A stretch of 64,000 nt of DNA from Paenibacillus glycanilyticus NBRC 16618 (lineage in GTDB: Bacteria > Bacillota > Bacilli > Paenibacillales > Paenibacillaceae). The DNA is taken from the NCBI RefSeq assembly GCF_004000805.1, contig NZ_BILY01000016.1:1-64000 (forward strand), in the 5' to 3' direction. Below the pieces are notes generated by a model. That model saw only the letters and a list, made by a program, of their open reading frames with translations, did not search any database and was not told the DNA's origin. Shown piece by piece: positions 25,617 to 35,008 of this stretch. The position numbers were made by a program, and so were the translations under genes. Position 1 is the first letter of the stretch; every line of letters begins with the position of its first letter.

Positions 25617-26447
25617 TTATCCTTTTGTAGCACTGAAGGCGATCCCTTCAATAAATTGTTTTTGGAAGATAAAGAAGAGAATAATCATGGGAACGACCGC
25701 CATAAAGGCGCCTGCCATTAACACCGGATAATCCGTTCCGAACATGGACACTAACGTCGCTATGCCCGATGACAAGGTCATCTTCTCCGGAGAGCTGTTG
25801 ATAATAAGCGGCCATTGCAGCTCGTTCCAAGCCCACTGCAATTGAATAATAACGATGGCTACCAAAGCGGACCGGACTAAAGGAAGCATGATATGCCAAT
25901 AAATTTGGAACGGATTGCAGCCATCCAGAACCGACGCTTCCTCCAGCTCCTTGGATATGCTCATGAAAAATTGCCTTAGAAGGAAAGTGGCAAACGGGCT
26001 GATTAAGGAAGCAATCCACAAAGCGGTAACGGTGTTGACGAGTCCGAGATCACTCATCATCATATATTGCGGCGTATAAAACACGGGATTCGGCACCATC
26101 ATGACCGAGAGAATCAAGATAAACAGAATCGAGCTTCCCGGAAACCGGATCCGGGCGAAAGCATAAGCCGCCATGGAACTAAAGATAACGGGAAACACGG
26201 TCTTCATGACCGCCGATATAACCGTGTTCAGGTAATAATGCGGGAACTCCGATTGCTTAATCGCCTCTATATATCCTCTTAAGCTGGGGGCATCCGGTAA
26301 ATAACGGATCGGAATCTGCGTGGCTTCCGTCGTTGTCTTCAGCGAAGTCAGCACCATCCATACAAACGGAACAAGCATAGCGATGGCGCTGATAATAAGA
26401 ATGATGTGAACAACGAGGTGAGCCTTCCTCGCCGATGAGCTGATCAT
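25617..26447 (-). CDS. Carbohydrate ABC transporter permease (MalG/CUT1 type)
   Basis: A permease of about 276 residues with six predicted helices and the coupling loop KELEEASVLDGCNPFQIYWH, followed by IMLPLVRSAL. I start it at the ATG at 26447 because GGGGGAGGA lies just upstream; the longer reading would overlap the preceding gene. It forms a CUT1 importer with the adjacent MalF-type permease (20 bp upstream) and the lipoprotein binding protein. No ATPase gene is present locally. Confidence 0.9.
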   Translation of the reverse strand: MISSSARKAHLVVHIILIISAIAMLVPFVWMVLTSLKTTTEATQIPIRYLPDAPSLRGYIEAIKQSEFPHYYLNTVISAVMKTVFPVIFSSMAAYAFARIRFPGSSILFILILSVMMVPNPVFYTPQYMMMSDLGLVNTVTALWIASLISPFATFLLRQFFMSISKELEEASVLDGCNPFQIYWHIMLPLVRSALVAIVIIQLQWAWNELQWPLIINSSPEKMTLSSGIATLVSMFGTDYPVLMAGAFMAVVPMIILFFIFQKQFIEGIAFSATKG

Positions 26448-26467
26448 AGTTGCGTCCTCCCCCTTTC

Positions 26468-27346
26468 TCAGTCGTAGACGACCCATTTTTTCTGGAATGC
26501 GAATTGAATGCCTGTCAGCGCAAGGTTAATCACCAGCAAAATATTGATAATGGCAGCGCCGTAATTGCGGTCATTATAAATGAAGCTGTTCTGGTAATAG
26601 GCATACACAAGAGAGCGAACCGACGGAAGCGCAACATTCGTCTTCCCGATAATCAGATAGATCGAGTCGAAAATCTGCGTAGCTCCAATTAATAGAATGA
26701 TGCTGGTGAAAAATAGAGTTGGCGTGAGCATCGGAATGGTAATATACCGAAACTTGTTGAATCGCTTGGCGCCGTCGATATCCGCTGCTTCATACAGCGA
26801 TTTCGGTATCCCTTGCAAGCCCGCGAGAACAAGCAGCATATTCATGCCGATGGCTCCCCATACGCCTACGATAACCAGCACAAGCATGGCATAATGGCCA
26901 TTGGACAGCCATGCGATATGCGTCCCCAGCAAATGGTTGATGAGGCCGAAGTCTTTAGCGAACAGGACAACCCACACCATCGCTGCCGCGGCAGGCATGG
27001 TCACTTGCGGCAGGAAAAAGATGACGCGATAAAGGGATACCCCTTTGATCTTCGTATTCATCAGTACGGCAAATAAGGTTGAAAGCACAAGCGTCAGGGG
27101 TACAAACATCGCTACATATACCAAAGTGTTGCGCAGATTTTGCCAAAACTCTTTATCGCGGAATAACTTCGCATAGTTATCGAATCCAACCCAATGATTG
27201 ACGGTCCCGAAATTTTCCGAGTGCTGGAAGCCTAACAGGATCGATTGGATAACCGGCCAACCCCAGAAAACCAATGTGCCTATGAGAGTCGGCGCGATCA
27301 TGAAATAAGCCCACACATACCTGCTTCTGGAATTCAATTTCACCAC
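26468..27346 (-). CDS. Carbohydrate ABC transporter permease (MalF/UgpA type)
   Basis: A 292-residue permease. First helix AYFMIAPTLIGTLVFWGWPV and coupling loop KSLYEAADIDGAKRFNKFRY, followed by ITIPMLTPT, place it in the MalF/UgpA group. The start is not certain: two GTG codons (27346, 27343) and a TTG (27337) lie close to the GGGAGTGG ribosome site, and TTG has the best spacing. It follows the binding-protein gene after 76 bp and precedes the MalG-type permease. Confidence 0.88.
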   Translation of the reverse strand: MVKLNSRSRYVWAYFMIAPTLIGTLVFWGWPVIQSILLGFQHSENFGTVNHWVGFDNYAKLFRDKEFWQNLRNTLVYVAMFVPLTLVLSTLFAVLMNTKIKGVSLYRVIFFLPQVTMPAAAAMVWVVLFAKDFGLINHLLGTHIAWLSNGHYAMLVLVIVGVWGAIGMNMLLVLAGLQGIPKSLYEAADIDGAKRFNKFRYITIPMLTPTLFFTSIILLIGATQIFDSIYLIIGKTNVALPSVRSLVYAYYQNSFIYNDRNYGAAIINILLVINLALTGIQFAFQKKWVVYD

Positions 27347-27422
27347 TCCCTATTCATCGGAGACATTCCTGGCTGCAGGAACGTCTCCCGAATTCCGCTT
27401 TAATTTAACGATACTTACCTAA

Positions 27423-28757
27423 TTACTTAGTATCCGCGATTGCTTGATTCATCATCTCCGCAACCTTCTTGGCGCCTTCTTCTACCGAGATGGCTCCGCC
27501 CCATGCCTGCGACATAATCTCAGGCTCTTTTGCGAACCATACCGGATACGACATCGAGCCGCTTGGATACGGAGTTGCGTCGGCTACTTGCTCCGTGAAT
27601 ACTTTCAAATTTAGATACGGTCTTGAAGTCAGCCATGCCTCCTGCGTGCCGTTGTACGCCGGAATAGCCGCGCCCATCTCCGCCGTAATTTCCGCTGCTT
27701 TTTGCGAGCCCAGGAACTTGAGGAACAGCCAAGCCTCTTCTTTGTTTTTGCCGCTTGCGGACATCACGTTGCCAAGGCCGTTAATGATATTGGCTCTTTT
27801 CACTTTGCCCATAGGCAGTTTCGCCCAATCCCATTTCCCCTTGATAATGTCGCTGCTGTCGATATCGCTGATCCGCCAGGATCCGTCGAAAATCATCGCT
27901 AACTTGCCGGACTTGAACATCTCGGTTGCTTCCATATCCGTCATTTGCTGATGAGTTGGAGAAGCGCCGTCAACCGTCATTTGATAGCGGGCTTGCAAAG
28001 CTTCGATAGAAGCCGGATCGTCGTACCCCGATTTGCTCATATCATCGGAAATGATTTTGCCGCCGTTAGCCAGCATATCGTTCCAATAGCCGGTTTGCGT
28101 ATCCATCTTGGCTCCAAAGCCGTAAATGCCCTTGTCAGGCTGGCTCAGCTGCTTGGCAACCTCGGCCAGCTTGGCATAAGTCCAAGTGTCGTCCGGATAA
28201 GGGATGCCCGCTTGATCGAACAGCTCTTTGTTGTAAGCCAGACCGATGGTATCGAAATCTTTAGGGATGCCATAGTTCTCGCCGTTCAGCGTATAAATGG
28301 AAGCAAGATTCGCCGCGTAATTATTGAGGTCGATTTCCCCGGCTGCTACTTTGCTTGTGATCGGCTCAAGGAATTTACCGGAGGCGTAAGTTGCGAATTG
28401 ACCTCCGTGCATCCAGAACACGTCCGGTAGCGTCCCCGCAGGAGCGGCAGCTGACATTTTTGTCCAATAATCGGCCCATGGGATAACTTCGACCTTAACC
28501 TTAATATTTGGGTTTTGCGCCGTAAATTCTTTTGCGATCGCTTCCATAGCCGGCTGCTGAATTTTATCCCAGATGGCATAGGTAAGCGTTACGTTCTTTT
28601 TAGGTGCATCCGTTGCCTCACCGGCATTGCCGTTCTTGCTGTCGTCCGGTTTGCTCGTTGGCGCGTTGTTCGAGCTGTTGCTGCATGCAGCGGTAATTAA
28701 GGAAAGAACCATCAGGACAAGCACGAGCATGAATGAAAATTTGTTTCTTTTCACCAT
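27423..28757 (-). CDS. ABC transporter extracellular sugar-binding lipoprotein
   Basis: A family 1 solute-binding lipoprotein of about 444 residues. I start it at MVKRNKFSF (ATG 28757), which has GGGGGGAT six bases upstream and opens a proper signal peptide ending in LITAAC. Recognisable segments are TLTYAIWDKIQQPAM, VEVIPWADYWTKMSA, GIPKDFDTIGLAYNKELF and EAWLFLKFLGSQKAA. It begins the importer operon of the LacI/GH31 glycan locus. A TTTACGCAAA element like those near the other locus promoters lies 46 bp upstream, so the LacI regulator may control it. Confidence 0.9.
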   Translation of the reverse strand: MVKRNKFSFMLVLVLMVLSLITAACSNSSNNAPTSKPDDSKNGNAGEATDAPKKNVTLTYAIWDKIQQPAMEAIAKEFTAQNPNIKVKVEVIPWADYWTKMSAAAPAGTLPDVFWMHGGQFATYASGKFLEPITSKVAAGEIDLNNYAANLASIYTLNGENYGIPKDFDTIGLAYNKELFDQAGIPYPDDTWTYAKLAEVAKQLSQPDKGIYGFGAKMDTQTGYWNDMLANGGKIISDDMSKSGYDDPASIEALQARYQMTVDGASPTHQQMTDMEATEMFKSGKLAMIFDGSWRISDIDSSDIIKGKWDWAKLPMGKVKRANIINGLGNVMSASGKNKEEAWLFLKFLGSQKAAEITAEMGAAIPAYNGTQEAWLTSRPYLNLKVFTEQVADATPYPSGSMSYPVWFAKEPEIMSQAWGGAISVEEGAKKVAEMMNQAIADTK

Positions 28758-28802
28758 TTGATATCCCCCCAATAAATTGTTTAGGCAAAAATTTTGCGTA
28801 AA

Positions 28803-28812
28803 CTCTATCATC
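28803..28812 (-). promoter_or_regulatory. Possible LacI-regulator half-site upstream of the binding-protein gene
   Basis: TTTACGCAAA on the minus strand is identical to one arm of the large palindrome in front of the DUF4832 gene at 34878-34887 and resembles half of the GH31 operator. No second arm is clear, so this is a weak site. Confidence 0.4.
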
Positions 28813-28917
28813 AGCATCACCCTTGCCTCTTACACATTTAGTTTAATCGATTTCTACAAACGCTTTAAATGCCTCATTTTTAAGATCGAATGCCTTATTG
28901 TTAAGATGAAAAAAGGT

Positions 28918-28973
28918 TTGCATTCAAATATAGATTCCTCCATAATATCAGTAAATAATTGCGCAAATTATTT
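28918..28973 (+). promoter_or_regulatory. GH31 promoter with LacI-type operator
   Basis: TTGCAT (28918-28923), a 17-bp spacer and CATAAT (28941-28946) make a sigma-A-like promoter. Directly after it lies a palindrome at 28953-28973 with core TTGCGCAA (28959-28966) and AAATAA/TTATTT arms. A near-identical core and arms occur in front of the DUF4832 gene at 34.9 kb, so the neighbouring LacI-family repressor is the likely ligand. Confidence 0.6.
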
Positions 28974-28999
28974 CATAAAACAAATTGGGAGTGTCTACT

Positions 29000-30535
29000 A
29001 TGACAATCACTGCACTGCAACGGGAGCCCGGAGAATTCTGGTGGGGAGGCGTTATCAATGAGGGTCATCTTATGCCGTTTGGCGATCAGCCGCATTCGCG
29101 CGACCTGCGTTTGACTGACGACAATCAAGCTTCCCCCTTATTGCTGTCTAATCGAGGAAGATATATTTGGTCCGAAGAGCCTTTTTCCTTCTCCTTTAAC
29201 GAGAGTACCTTGACGATCGATCATTCGCAGAAAATTACGATTGAAGACGGTCATTTCACCCTTCAAGGCGCTTACCGGCATGCCTGCGTCAACCATTTCC
29301 CCCCTTCCGGCGTTACGCCGGACGAAATGGCCTTTACGGCGCCGCAATACTGCACTTGGGTGGAAATGTTCTATGAGCCGACGCAAGAGAAGCTTATTCA
29401 GTACGCGAAATCTATTATCGAGAACGGCTTTCCCCCAGGCGTCCTGATCATTGACGATAATTGGATGCAGGATTACGGAACCTGGGATTTCGAGAAGCAT
29501 CGTTTCCCTGATCCAGCCCGAATGATTCAGGCCCTGCATGAATTAGGATTTAAGGTCATGCTGTGGGTATGCCCGTACGTGAGTCCGGACAGCATCACCT
29601 TCCGGCAATTAATGAGCCAAGATCTGTTGATGAAGCATGCGGACGGCACGCCTGTCTTAAGAAGATGGTGGAACGGGTACAGCGGGGTCGTGGATTATAC
29701 CCGCGCGGAAGGCTCCGCATGGTTCAAGCGGCAGCTGGACAGGCTGATCGAGGATTACGGAGTTGACGGCTTCAAGCTGGACGCGGGCGAGCCTATACTG
29801 CCCGGCCTGCTGAATGACGTTTCCCGGGACGTCGAATGGTCGCGTCCTATTCTCCCGATGGAAGATTGCGAGGCTTACGCGCGATTGGGAATCGGATACG
29901 GGCTTAGCGAGCTGCGGATGTGCTGGAAGCTTGGAGGCCAAGCGCTTATTCAGCGGCAGCGCGATAAGACGCACACGTGGGATGCGACAGGGCTCGGGGG
30001 ACTTATCCCCAATGCGATTGCTCAAGGCCTCATGGGTTATGCGTATAATTGTCCCGATATGATTGGCGGAGGAATGGATGGCGATATCAACTCGCCTCAT
30101 TTCCGATTCGATTCCGAACTTTTTATCCGTTTTGTTCAGTGCTCGGCTTTATTCCCCGCTATGCAGTTCTCCATGGCTCCTTGGCGGGTTCTGAGCGGCG
30201 AAGAATTATCCTGGTGCATGGATGCGGTGAAGCTCCGGACAAAGCTTGGCCCCGCTCTCCTCGAGCTTGCGAATCAGGCTGCCGCGGATGGACTGCCGAT
30301 CCTGCGCAGCTTGGAATTCGTTTTTCCGAATCAAGGCTACCATGCAATCCAGGATCAATTCATGGTTGGCGACTCTATTCTGGTAGCCCCGGTATTAATG
30401 AAAGGACAACTTACTAGAATGATCCAATTTCCGGAAGGTCGATGGCTCGGCGATGACGAAAGTGTAGTAGAAGGCCCTATCCAGCTAGAAGTACATGCGC
30501 CGCTGTCCCGATTGCCGTGGTATCGAAAAATCTAA
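29000..30535 (+). CDS. Glycoside hydrolase family 31 enzyme
   Basis: A GH31-type alpha-glycosidase of about 511 residues. The catalytic nucleophile is Asp261 in DGFKLDAGEP, the KLDAGE form seen in bacterial alpha-galactosidase or sulfoquinovosidase-like and myogenesis-regulating-glycosidase-like branches. The barrel starts GVLIIDDNWMQDYG and LGFKVMLWVCPYVSPDS, and a later segment YNCPDMIGGGMDG fits the acid/base region. There is no signal peptide, so it acts inside the cell on imported oligosaccharide. ATG 29000 is chosen because TTGGGAGTG lies upstream. The next gene starts 29 bp after its stop codon. Confidence 0.87.
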   Translation: MTITALQREPGEFWWGGVINEGHLMPFGDQPHSRDLRLTDDNQASPLLLSNRGRYIWSEEPFSFSFNESTLTIDHSQKITIEDGHFTLQGAYRHACVNHFPPSGVTPDEMAFTAPQYCTWVEMFYEPTQEKLIQYAKSIIENGFPPGVLIIDDNWMQDYGTWDFEKHRFPDPARMIQALHELGFKVMLWVCPYVSPDSITFRQLMSQDLLMKHADGTPVLRRWWNGYSGVVDYTRAEGSAWFKRQLDRLIEDYGVDGFKLDAGEPILPGLLNDVSRDVEWSRPILPMEDCEAYARLGIGYGLSELRMCWKLGGQALIQRQRDKTHTWDATGLGGLIPNAIAQGLMGYAYNCPDMIGGGMDGDINSPHFRFDSELFIRFVQCSALFPAMQFSMAPWRVLSGEELSWCMDAVKLRTKLGPALLELANQAAADGLPILRSLEFVFPNQGYHAIQDQFMVGDSILVAPVLMKGQLTRMIQFPEGRWLGDDESVVEGPIQLEVHAPLSRLPWYRKI

Positions 30536-30564
30536 ATCGTTGCTTCGAGGAGGGTGATCTTTAC

Positions 30565-31866
30565 ATGAAAAAAATCAAACTAGCCGTTATAGGAGCAGGT
30601 GCGCGAGGTTTCTTGTCCTATATGCCTTATGTTCAAAGATTTCCGAGCGAGGTTGAGGTCGTCGCAGTCGCGGAACCAAGCCAAGAGAGAAGAACGAGAT
30701 TTGCGGAAGCGCTAAACTTAACTGCGGATCAGCTCTATTCAACATGGGAAGAATTGCTGGGCAAGCCCAAGCTTTGCGATGCGCTTCTGATCTGCACGCA
30801 AGACCAGATGCATTACGAGCCTACGATAGCCGCTCTCCGCAAAGGGTATCATGTCCTGCTGGAGAAGCCGATGTCGAACAGTCCAAGCGAATGCGTAGCC
30901 ATGGAGGCCGTGGCCCGCGAAGAGGGACGCCTGCTCTCGATCTGCCACGTTTCGAGATATACCCCTTTCTGGCAAAAAATGAAGCAGCTTATTCAAGACG
31001 GCTCCATCGGAAACGTCATGTCCATTCAACATAACGAAAATGTCGGTTACCTCCATTACGCTCATAGCTTTGTGCGGGGCAACTGGCGTAACGATACGCT
31101 CTCCAGTCCAATGATCTTGGCCAAATCCTGTCATGACATGGATCTCATTCGCTGGCTTGTGGATGCCGACTGCGCGAAGGTCAGCTCCTTCGGTTCGTTA
31201 AGCCACTTCCGGGTTGAGAATGCGCCCGAAGGGTCGACCGAACGCTGCACGGATGGCTGCGCGGTGGAATCGACCTGCCCTTATTCCGCATTGCGATTCT
31301 ACATGCAGGACACGAAAGCGAATCATTTTGCGGCGCTTATCGCGGATCCTCCTACCGAAACGAACAGAATGAAGGCGATCCTGGAAGGTCCTTACGGCAA
31401 ATGCGTTTACAGAACGGATAATAACGTCGTCGATCATCAGACGGTAAACATGGAATTCGAGAATGGCGTTACCGTTATGTTCAGCATGAGCGGGTTTACG
31501 CGGGATATTAACCGCATCGTTCAAATCATGGGGACAAAAGGGGAAATTCGCGGCGATCTGTTAAACGGCCGTATCGAGCTGTTCGATTTCTCCTCCGGCA
31601 CGTTGTCGGTTATTCAAATCCCTAGGAGCCAGAGCGGTCATCAAGGCGGCGACGACGGCATCATGCGGCAATTCGTGTCCGATCTCCGGCATGAAAGGTA
31701 CATCGATACCTTGACCTCCGCGCAAGCCTCGTTGGAGAGCCACTTAATGGCTTTTGCTGCCGAGAATTCAAGGCTGAATGGCGGCGCACTCGTCGACATG
31801 AAGCTCTTCCGTCAATCTTTTGCGTCAAATGCAACCGGTACTATGCCAAGCGATACCGCGGTATAA
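30565..31866 (+). CDS. Gfo/Idh/MocA-family oxidoreductase
   Basis: A NAD(P)-dependent sugar dehydrogenase-like protein of about 433 residues. The N-terminal Rossmann motif is AVIGAGARGFLS; the catalytic-region EKPMSNS follows near residue 100, and a C-terminal alpha/beta domain follows. A Cys cluster, RCTDGCAVESTCPYSA, near residue 225-240 is a variant found in some subgroup members and could bind metal. ATG 30565 has GAGGAGGGTGAT upstream. It is co-transcribed with the GH31 gene and probably oxidises or modifies the released sugar. Substrate unknown. Confidence 0.88.
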   Translation: MKKIKLAVIGAGARGFLSYMPYVQRFPSEVEVVAVAEPSQERRTRFAEALNLTADQLYSTWEELLGKPKLCDALLICTQDQMHYEPTIAALRKGYHVLLEKPMSNSPSECVAMEAVAREEGRLLSICHVSRYTPFWQKMKQLIQDGSIGNVMSIQHNENVGYLHYAHSFVRGNWRNDTLSSPMILAKSCHDMDLIRWLVDADCAKVSSFGSLSHFRVENAPEGSTERCTDGCAVESTCPYSALRFYMQDTKANHFAALIADPPTETNRMKAILEGPYGKCVYRTDNNVVDHQTVNMEFENGVTVMFSMSGFTRDINRIVQIMGTKGEIRGDLLNGRIELFDFSSGTLSVIQIPRSQSGHQGGDDGIMRQFVSDLRHERYIDTLTSAQASLESHLMAFAAENSRLNGGALVDMKLFRQSFASNATGTMPSDTAV

Positions 31867-31876
31867 AAAAAAACGA

Positions 31877-31910
31877 TAAGGCTGGCCTGCGCAACCGCAG
31901 GCCAGCCTTA
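31877..31910. terminator. Strong bidirectional terminator
   Basis: A 15-bp perfect stem, TAAGGCTGGCCTGCG with its complement, and a CAAC loop, flanked by an A run on the left and a T run on the right. It serves the oxidoreductase gene and the convergent DUF4832 gene. Confidence 0.92.
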
Positions 31911-31914
31911 TTTT

Positions 31915-34854
31915 TTATTCGAAACGAATCTCGTCTATCCAGACCGTGCTATTGCCTCCGTGCCAGAAGGTCATCGTCAATTGTCCGGGGCTGCTGCGGT
32001 CTACTCCGTTCGATGCCAAATTAATAGCAATATCCTTGTAGCTAGCCGTAACCGTATCCCCGCTGAAATCACCCAATGTCTTGGTCACTCCGCCAATCGT
32101 GAGCTGCATATGGTTTTGTTCCCCGCCGCTTGCGCCTTTGATGCGAATGACCAGCTTGGTGTAGCTTCCCACATCCTGGGTAATATCCGTGCCTAACCAT
32201 CCGTTGTTGTTATACTCCAGCTTCAGAGCCCCCGAATCAATAACGCCCGCATTGTTGGCGAAGCTGTTTGCGCCCGCCCATTTGCCGAGATCATTGGTTC
32301 CCGGCCAGCTAGGCGAATTGTCGAAATTATCGACCAGCAAGCCAGTGGCTCCGCCGCTTCCGGCATTGGTCGTTACATTAACCGCCGCGCTGGCTGCCGA
32401 TAAATTGCCCGCTGCATCTTTTGCTTTGACCGTATACGCGTATGCCGTATTGGCGTTTAATCCGCTGTCCGTAAAGCTGGTCGAGGTCGAGGTGCCTGCT
32501 TGATTCCCGTCTCTGTAAATGACATACTGCGACACGCCGACATTATCCGTCGAAGCGCTCCATGCCAAGCTGACGCTGCTTGAGGTTTTGCCCGAGACGC
32601 TTACGTTGGTTGGCGCAGCAGGCGCTTGCGTATCCCCGCTGCCGCCGCCGGCGCTAATCTGAATACGGTCAAAGTCAGGCGCCCAGCCTGTCGGGTTGGA
32701 GAAATGAATCGTGTTATTGCCTGCATTCAGCTGTACTTGCGTCTGAACGGTGCCAATGGCCGTCCAGCTACCCGTGCTAGGCATGCTCAGCGTAACCGGC
32801 GATTCTCCGTTAACCCGTATTTGCGCGGAGCGGGCTTCGCCACTGAGGTAAGAAACAGTCATGGTGTAGGTTCCAGCAGTTGACGCACTCACTCCGTTGA
32901 ATTGCAGCGTACCGTCATTATTGCCGACATACCCCACTTTGGAGCCACCCGAACAGGTACTGCACGCGGAAATGACCGCCGCTCCGGTCCGCGTATTCGC
33001 TGAAGCCTCCGCTTCATAAGCGGTCAAAGTGCCTCCACCTCCGGAAGCGCTGGTGGTCGCGGTTACGGAGCCGCTTGCGCCGGATACGTTCCCCGCTCCA
33101 TCCTTGGCTTTGACGGTGTAGACGTAGCTCGTGCTTGGACTTAATCCGGTATCGGTGAAGGTGGTGCTTGTCGCAGACCCTGCCCATACTCCACCGCGAT
33201 AAACGTCATAACCGGTCACGCCTACATTGTCGGTTGAAGCCGACCACGACAAGCTGACGCTGCTCGAGCTCGTGCCGCTGACCGTCAAATTCCCCGGAAC
33301 GCTTGGCGCTTGAGTATCCGCGCTTCCTCCGCCGCTGTAGCCGCCATCATAAGGCGTCTGGCTCAAGCTGTACGAAAGCGTGTTATCCGGCTTCAGCTGA
33401 TCGAAAGGTCCGATGTTCTGATCAGAGGGATCCATGCCGATTCCCACTTTGCCAAGCGGTGTTCTTCCGCCCGTATAATAGTTCGAGTTCGCGAATCTGG
33501 CGCTAGGCTTATATCCGGCCGGATCCAGAATGGTCAGCGCCAGGGTGTAGGTTCCCGCCGCCATATTGGACGGAATCGTAAAGGCACCCGAAACCTGTTG
33601 AACGGCTGGCGCTTGATTGTATTGACGCGTCGCGGCGTTCCAATCGTCGCCCGGCATCCAGTTCCGTATATCCGTGCCGCTGAAAATCCCCTTCCATGCA
33701 ACCGTGCGGTCGCTTCTCAGCAAGCTCGCTTCCACCGGCCAGTTATAATAGAACGGCGCGGAGCCTTTGTTCACGACCGAGAAGGACACATTCATGGATC
33801 CGCCGGGCTGCACGCTGCCTGAGTATGTAGCCTGGTTGATGACGAACCGATAGCCGAATTCCTTCTGCATCAGCGCAGCCCCTTGCGAGACGGCGGAATT
33901 GTTCGCATCGTACAAATCAATCCAGCCCAGACTGGTGGTATGCGTTTTTTTGATCCAGTCGATCACGTAGTTCCGATGGTTCGGATCGCTTAACGTATCG
34001 TTTGGGGAATCACCCGGCTGAATATTTTTCTGCCCCCAATCGTAAGCAACCTCCCCGCCGTTAACCTGCGTTCTCCAGACATTTCTCGCCGCAATGCCTT
34101 CGCCTCCCGACAGGTCATCGATTAAGGCAAACGAATCCCACAGAAATCCGAAGTTGAAATTTTGGAAGGTATCGGGATAGCGCACTTGCACCTTCTTGTT
34201 CTGAAACGCCTGCGAAGCCGCGTTGCCTAATGCGGTCTGGAAGGCGAGCGGAATCCGGTCGGTCCCGTCCGCAAGCTTATCCGGATAAATATGATGCTCT
34301 CCCCAATTCCCCCATAGCCCCAGCTCGATGTAGGCCACTCTCGGATCGTTATCCCAAGCTTGGCCAAGCTTCTGGATGAAGGCGGTTAGACGGTTTTTCA
34401 AGGTGTCCGTTGTCCATTGCGTAGCCACGTCCCCGTGAGGAACGCCTTCCGGCCAATATTCTCCGGTGTTCGGGTAAACGATGACTACGCGAGGAATAAC
34501 CTTTTTGTTCTGACTTTCGATCCCCGCCCAAGCTGTATTGCTCCAATCCTTGATCTTCTGAACGGAGTCTGACGCCGCATTCTCCAAATCGGTGTATTTG
34601 ATGTAATGCTTAAACACAGTGCCGTATTCATGATTCGAGAAACTCGTGTCATTCAAAAAGCGGGTTGGCCGAAATCCCATTAAGGGGTTTTTGAACGCCT
34701 CTTGCGTTTCCGTCAAATTAACCGTGATTGCGCCAACGGCTGCTGACGCCTTATCCGGAAACGGAAAGGCAAACGAACCTCCTGTCAATAACACAAACAA
34801 CAGCAAAACGGTAAACGCTTTCAAAATTGCCCTGGAACCTATCCTTCTCATCAA
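31915..34854 (-). CDS. Secreted DUF4874/DUF4832 protein with FN3 and CBM modules
   Basis: A 979-residue secreted protein. Signal peptide at about 1-38. DUF4874 (about 45-215; NPLMGFRPTRF, IELGLWGNWGEHHIYP) and DUF4832 (about 230-480; GSAPFYYNWPVEASLL) match the corresponding core of the S-layer protein at 21-25.5 kb. Then come a fibronectin type III domain (about 510-600), a CBM35/CBM6-like module (about 608-735; starts YEAEASANT and ends DFDRIQI), a second FN3 (about 745-830) and a C-terminal beta-sandwich module. There is no cell-wall anchor, so it is released or held by glycan binding. Its promoter carries the strongest LacI-type palindrome of the locus. Confidence 0.85.
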   Translation of the reverse strand: MMRRIGSRAILKAFTVLLLFVLLTGGSFAFPFPDKASAAVGAITVNLTETQEAFKNPLMGFRPTRFLNDTSFSNHEYGTVFKHYIKYTDLENAASDSVQKIKDWSNTAWAGIESQNKKVIPRVVIVYPNTGEYWPEGVPHGDVATQWTTDTLKNRLTAFIQKLGQAWDNDPRVAYIELGLWGNWGEHHIYPDKLADGTDRIPLAFQTALGNAASQAFQNKKVQVRYPDTFQNFNFGFLWDSFALIDDLSGGEGIAARNVWRTQVNGGEVAYDWGQKNIQPGDSPNDTLSDPNHRNYVIDWIKKTHTTSLGWIDLYDANNSAVSQGAALMQKEFGYRFVINQATYSGSVQPGGSMNVSFSVVNKGSAPFYYNWPVEASLLRSDRTVAWKGIFSGTDIRNWMPGDDWNAATRQYNQAPAVQQVSGAFTIPSNMAAGTYTLALTILDPAGYKPSARFANSNYYTGGRTPLGKVGIGMDPSDQNIGPFDQLKPDNTLSYSLSQTPYDGGYSGGGSADTQAPSVPGNLTVSGTSSSSVSLSWSASTDNVGVTGYDVYRGGVWAGSATSTTFTDTGLSPSTSYVYTVKAKDGAGNVSGASGSVTATTSASGGGGTLTAYEAEASANTRTGAAVISACSTCSGGSKVGYVGNNDGTLQFNGVSASTAGTYTMTVSYLSGEARSAQIRVNGESPVTLSMPSTGSWTAIGTVQTQVQLNAGNNTIHFSNPTGWAPDFDRIQISAGGGSGDTQAPAAPTNVSVSGKTSSSVSLAWSASTDNVGVSQYVIYRDGNQAGTSTSTSFTDSGLNANTAYAYTVKAKDAAGNLSAASAAVNVTTNAGSGGATGLLVDNFDNSPSWPGTNDLGKWAGANSFANNAGVIDSGALKLEYNNNGWLGTDITQDVGSYTKLVIRIKGASGGEQNHMQLTIGGVTKTLGDFSGDTVTASYKDIAINLASNGVDRSSPGQLTMTFWHGGNSTVWIDEIRFE

Positions 34855-34881
34855 TCATCCCTCCCATAGTGATGAAATTTA

Positions 34882-34944
34882 CGCAAATAATTTGCGCAAC
34901 TTATTTGCGCTCTTAGTATATTCTACCAGCGTTTACCTCGTCAA
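34882..34944 (-). promoter_or_regulatory. DUF4832 gene promoter with large LacI-type palindrome
   Basis: On the minus strand, TTGACG (34939-34944), an 18-bp spacer and TATACT (34915-34920) form a strong sigma-A promoter. A 28-bp palindrome at 34882-34909, with CGCAAATAA arms, core TTGCGCAA at 34892-34899 and a single mismatched pair, covers the start site. It shares core and arms with the GH31 operator. Confidence 0.7.
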
Positions 34945-34956
34945 TCTAAAAACAAA

Positions 34957-34996
34957 AATAGCCGTCCTCCGATCCGGCGATCGGAGGACGGCTATT
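34957..34996 (-). terminator. Terminator after the LacI gene
   Basis: An 18-bp stem, AATAGCCGTCCTCCGATC with its complement, and a CGGC loop, followed on the minus strand by TTTTTGTTTTT. It separates the LacI gene from the DUF4832 promoter. Confidence 0.9.
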
Positions 34997-35008
34997 CACA
35001 TCCGTTTA

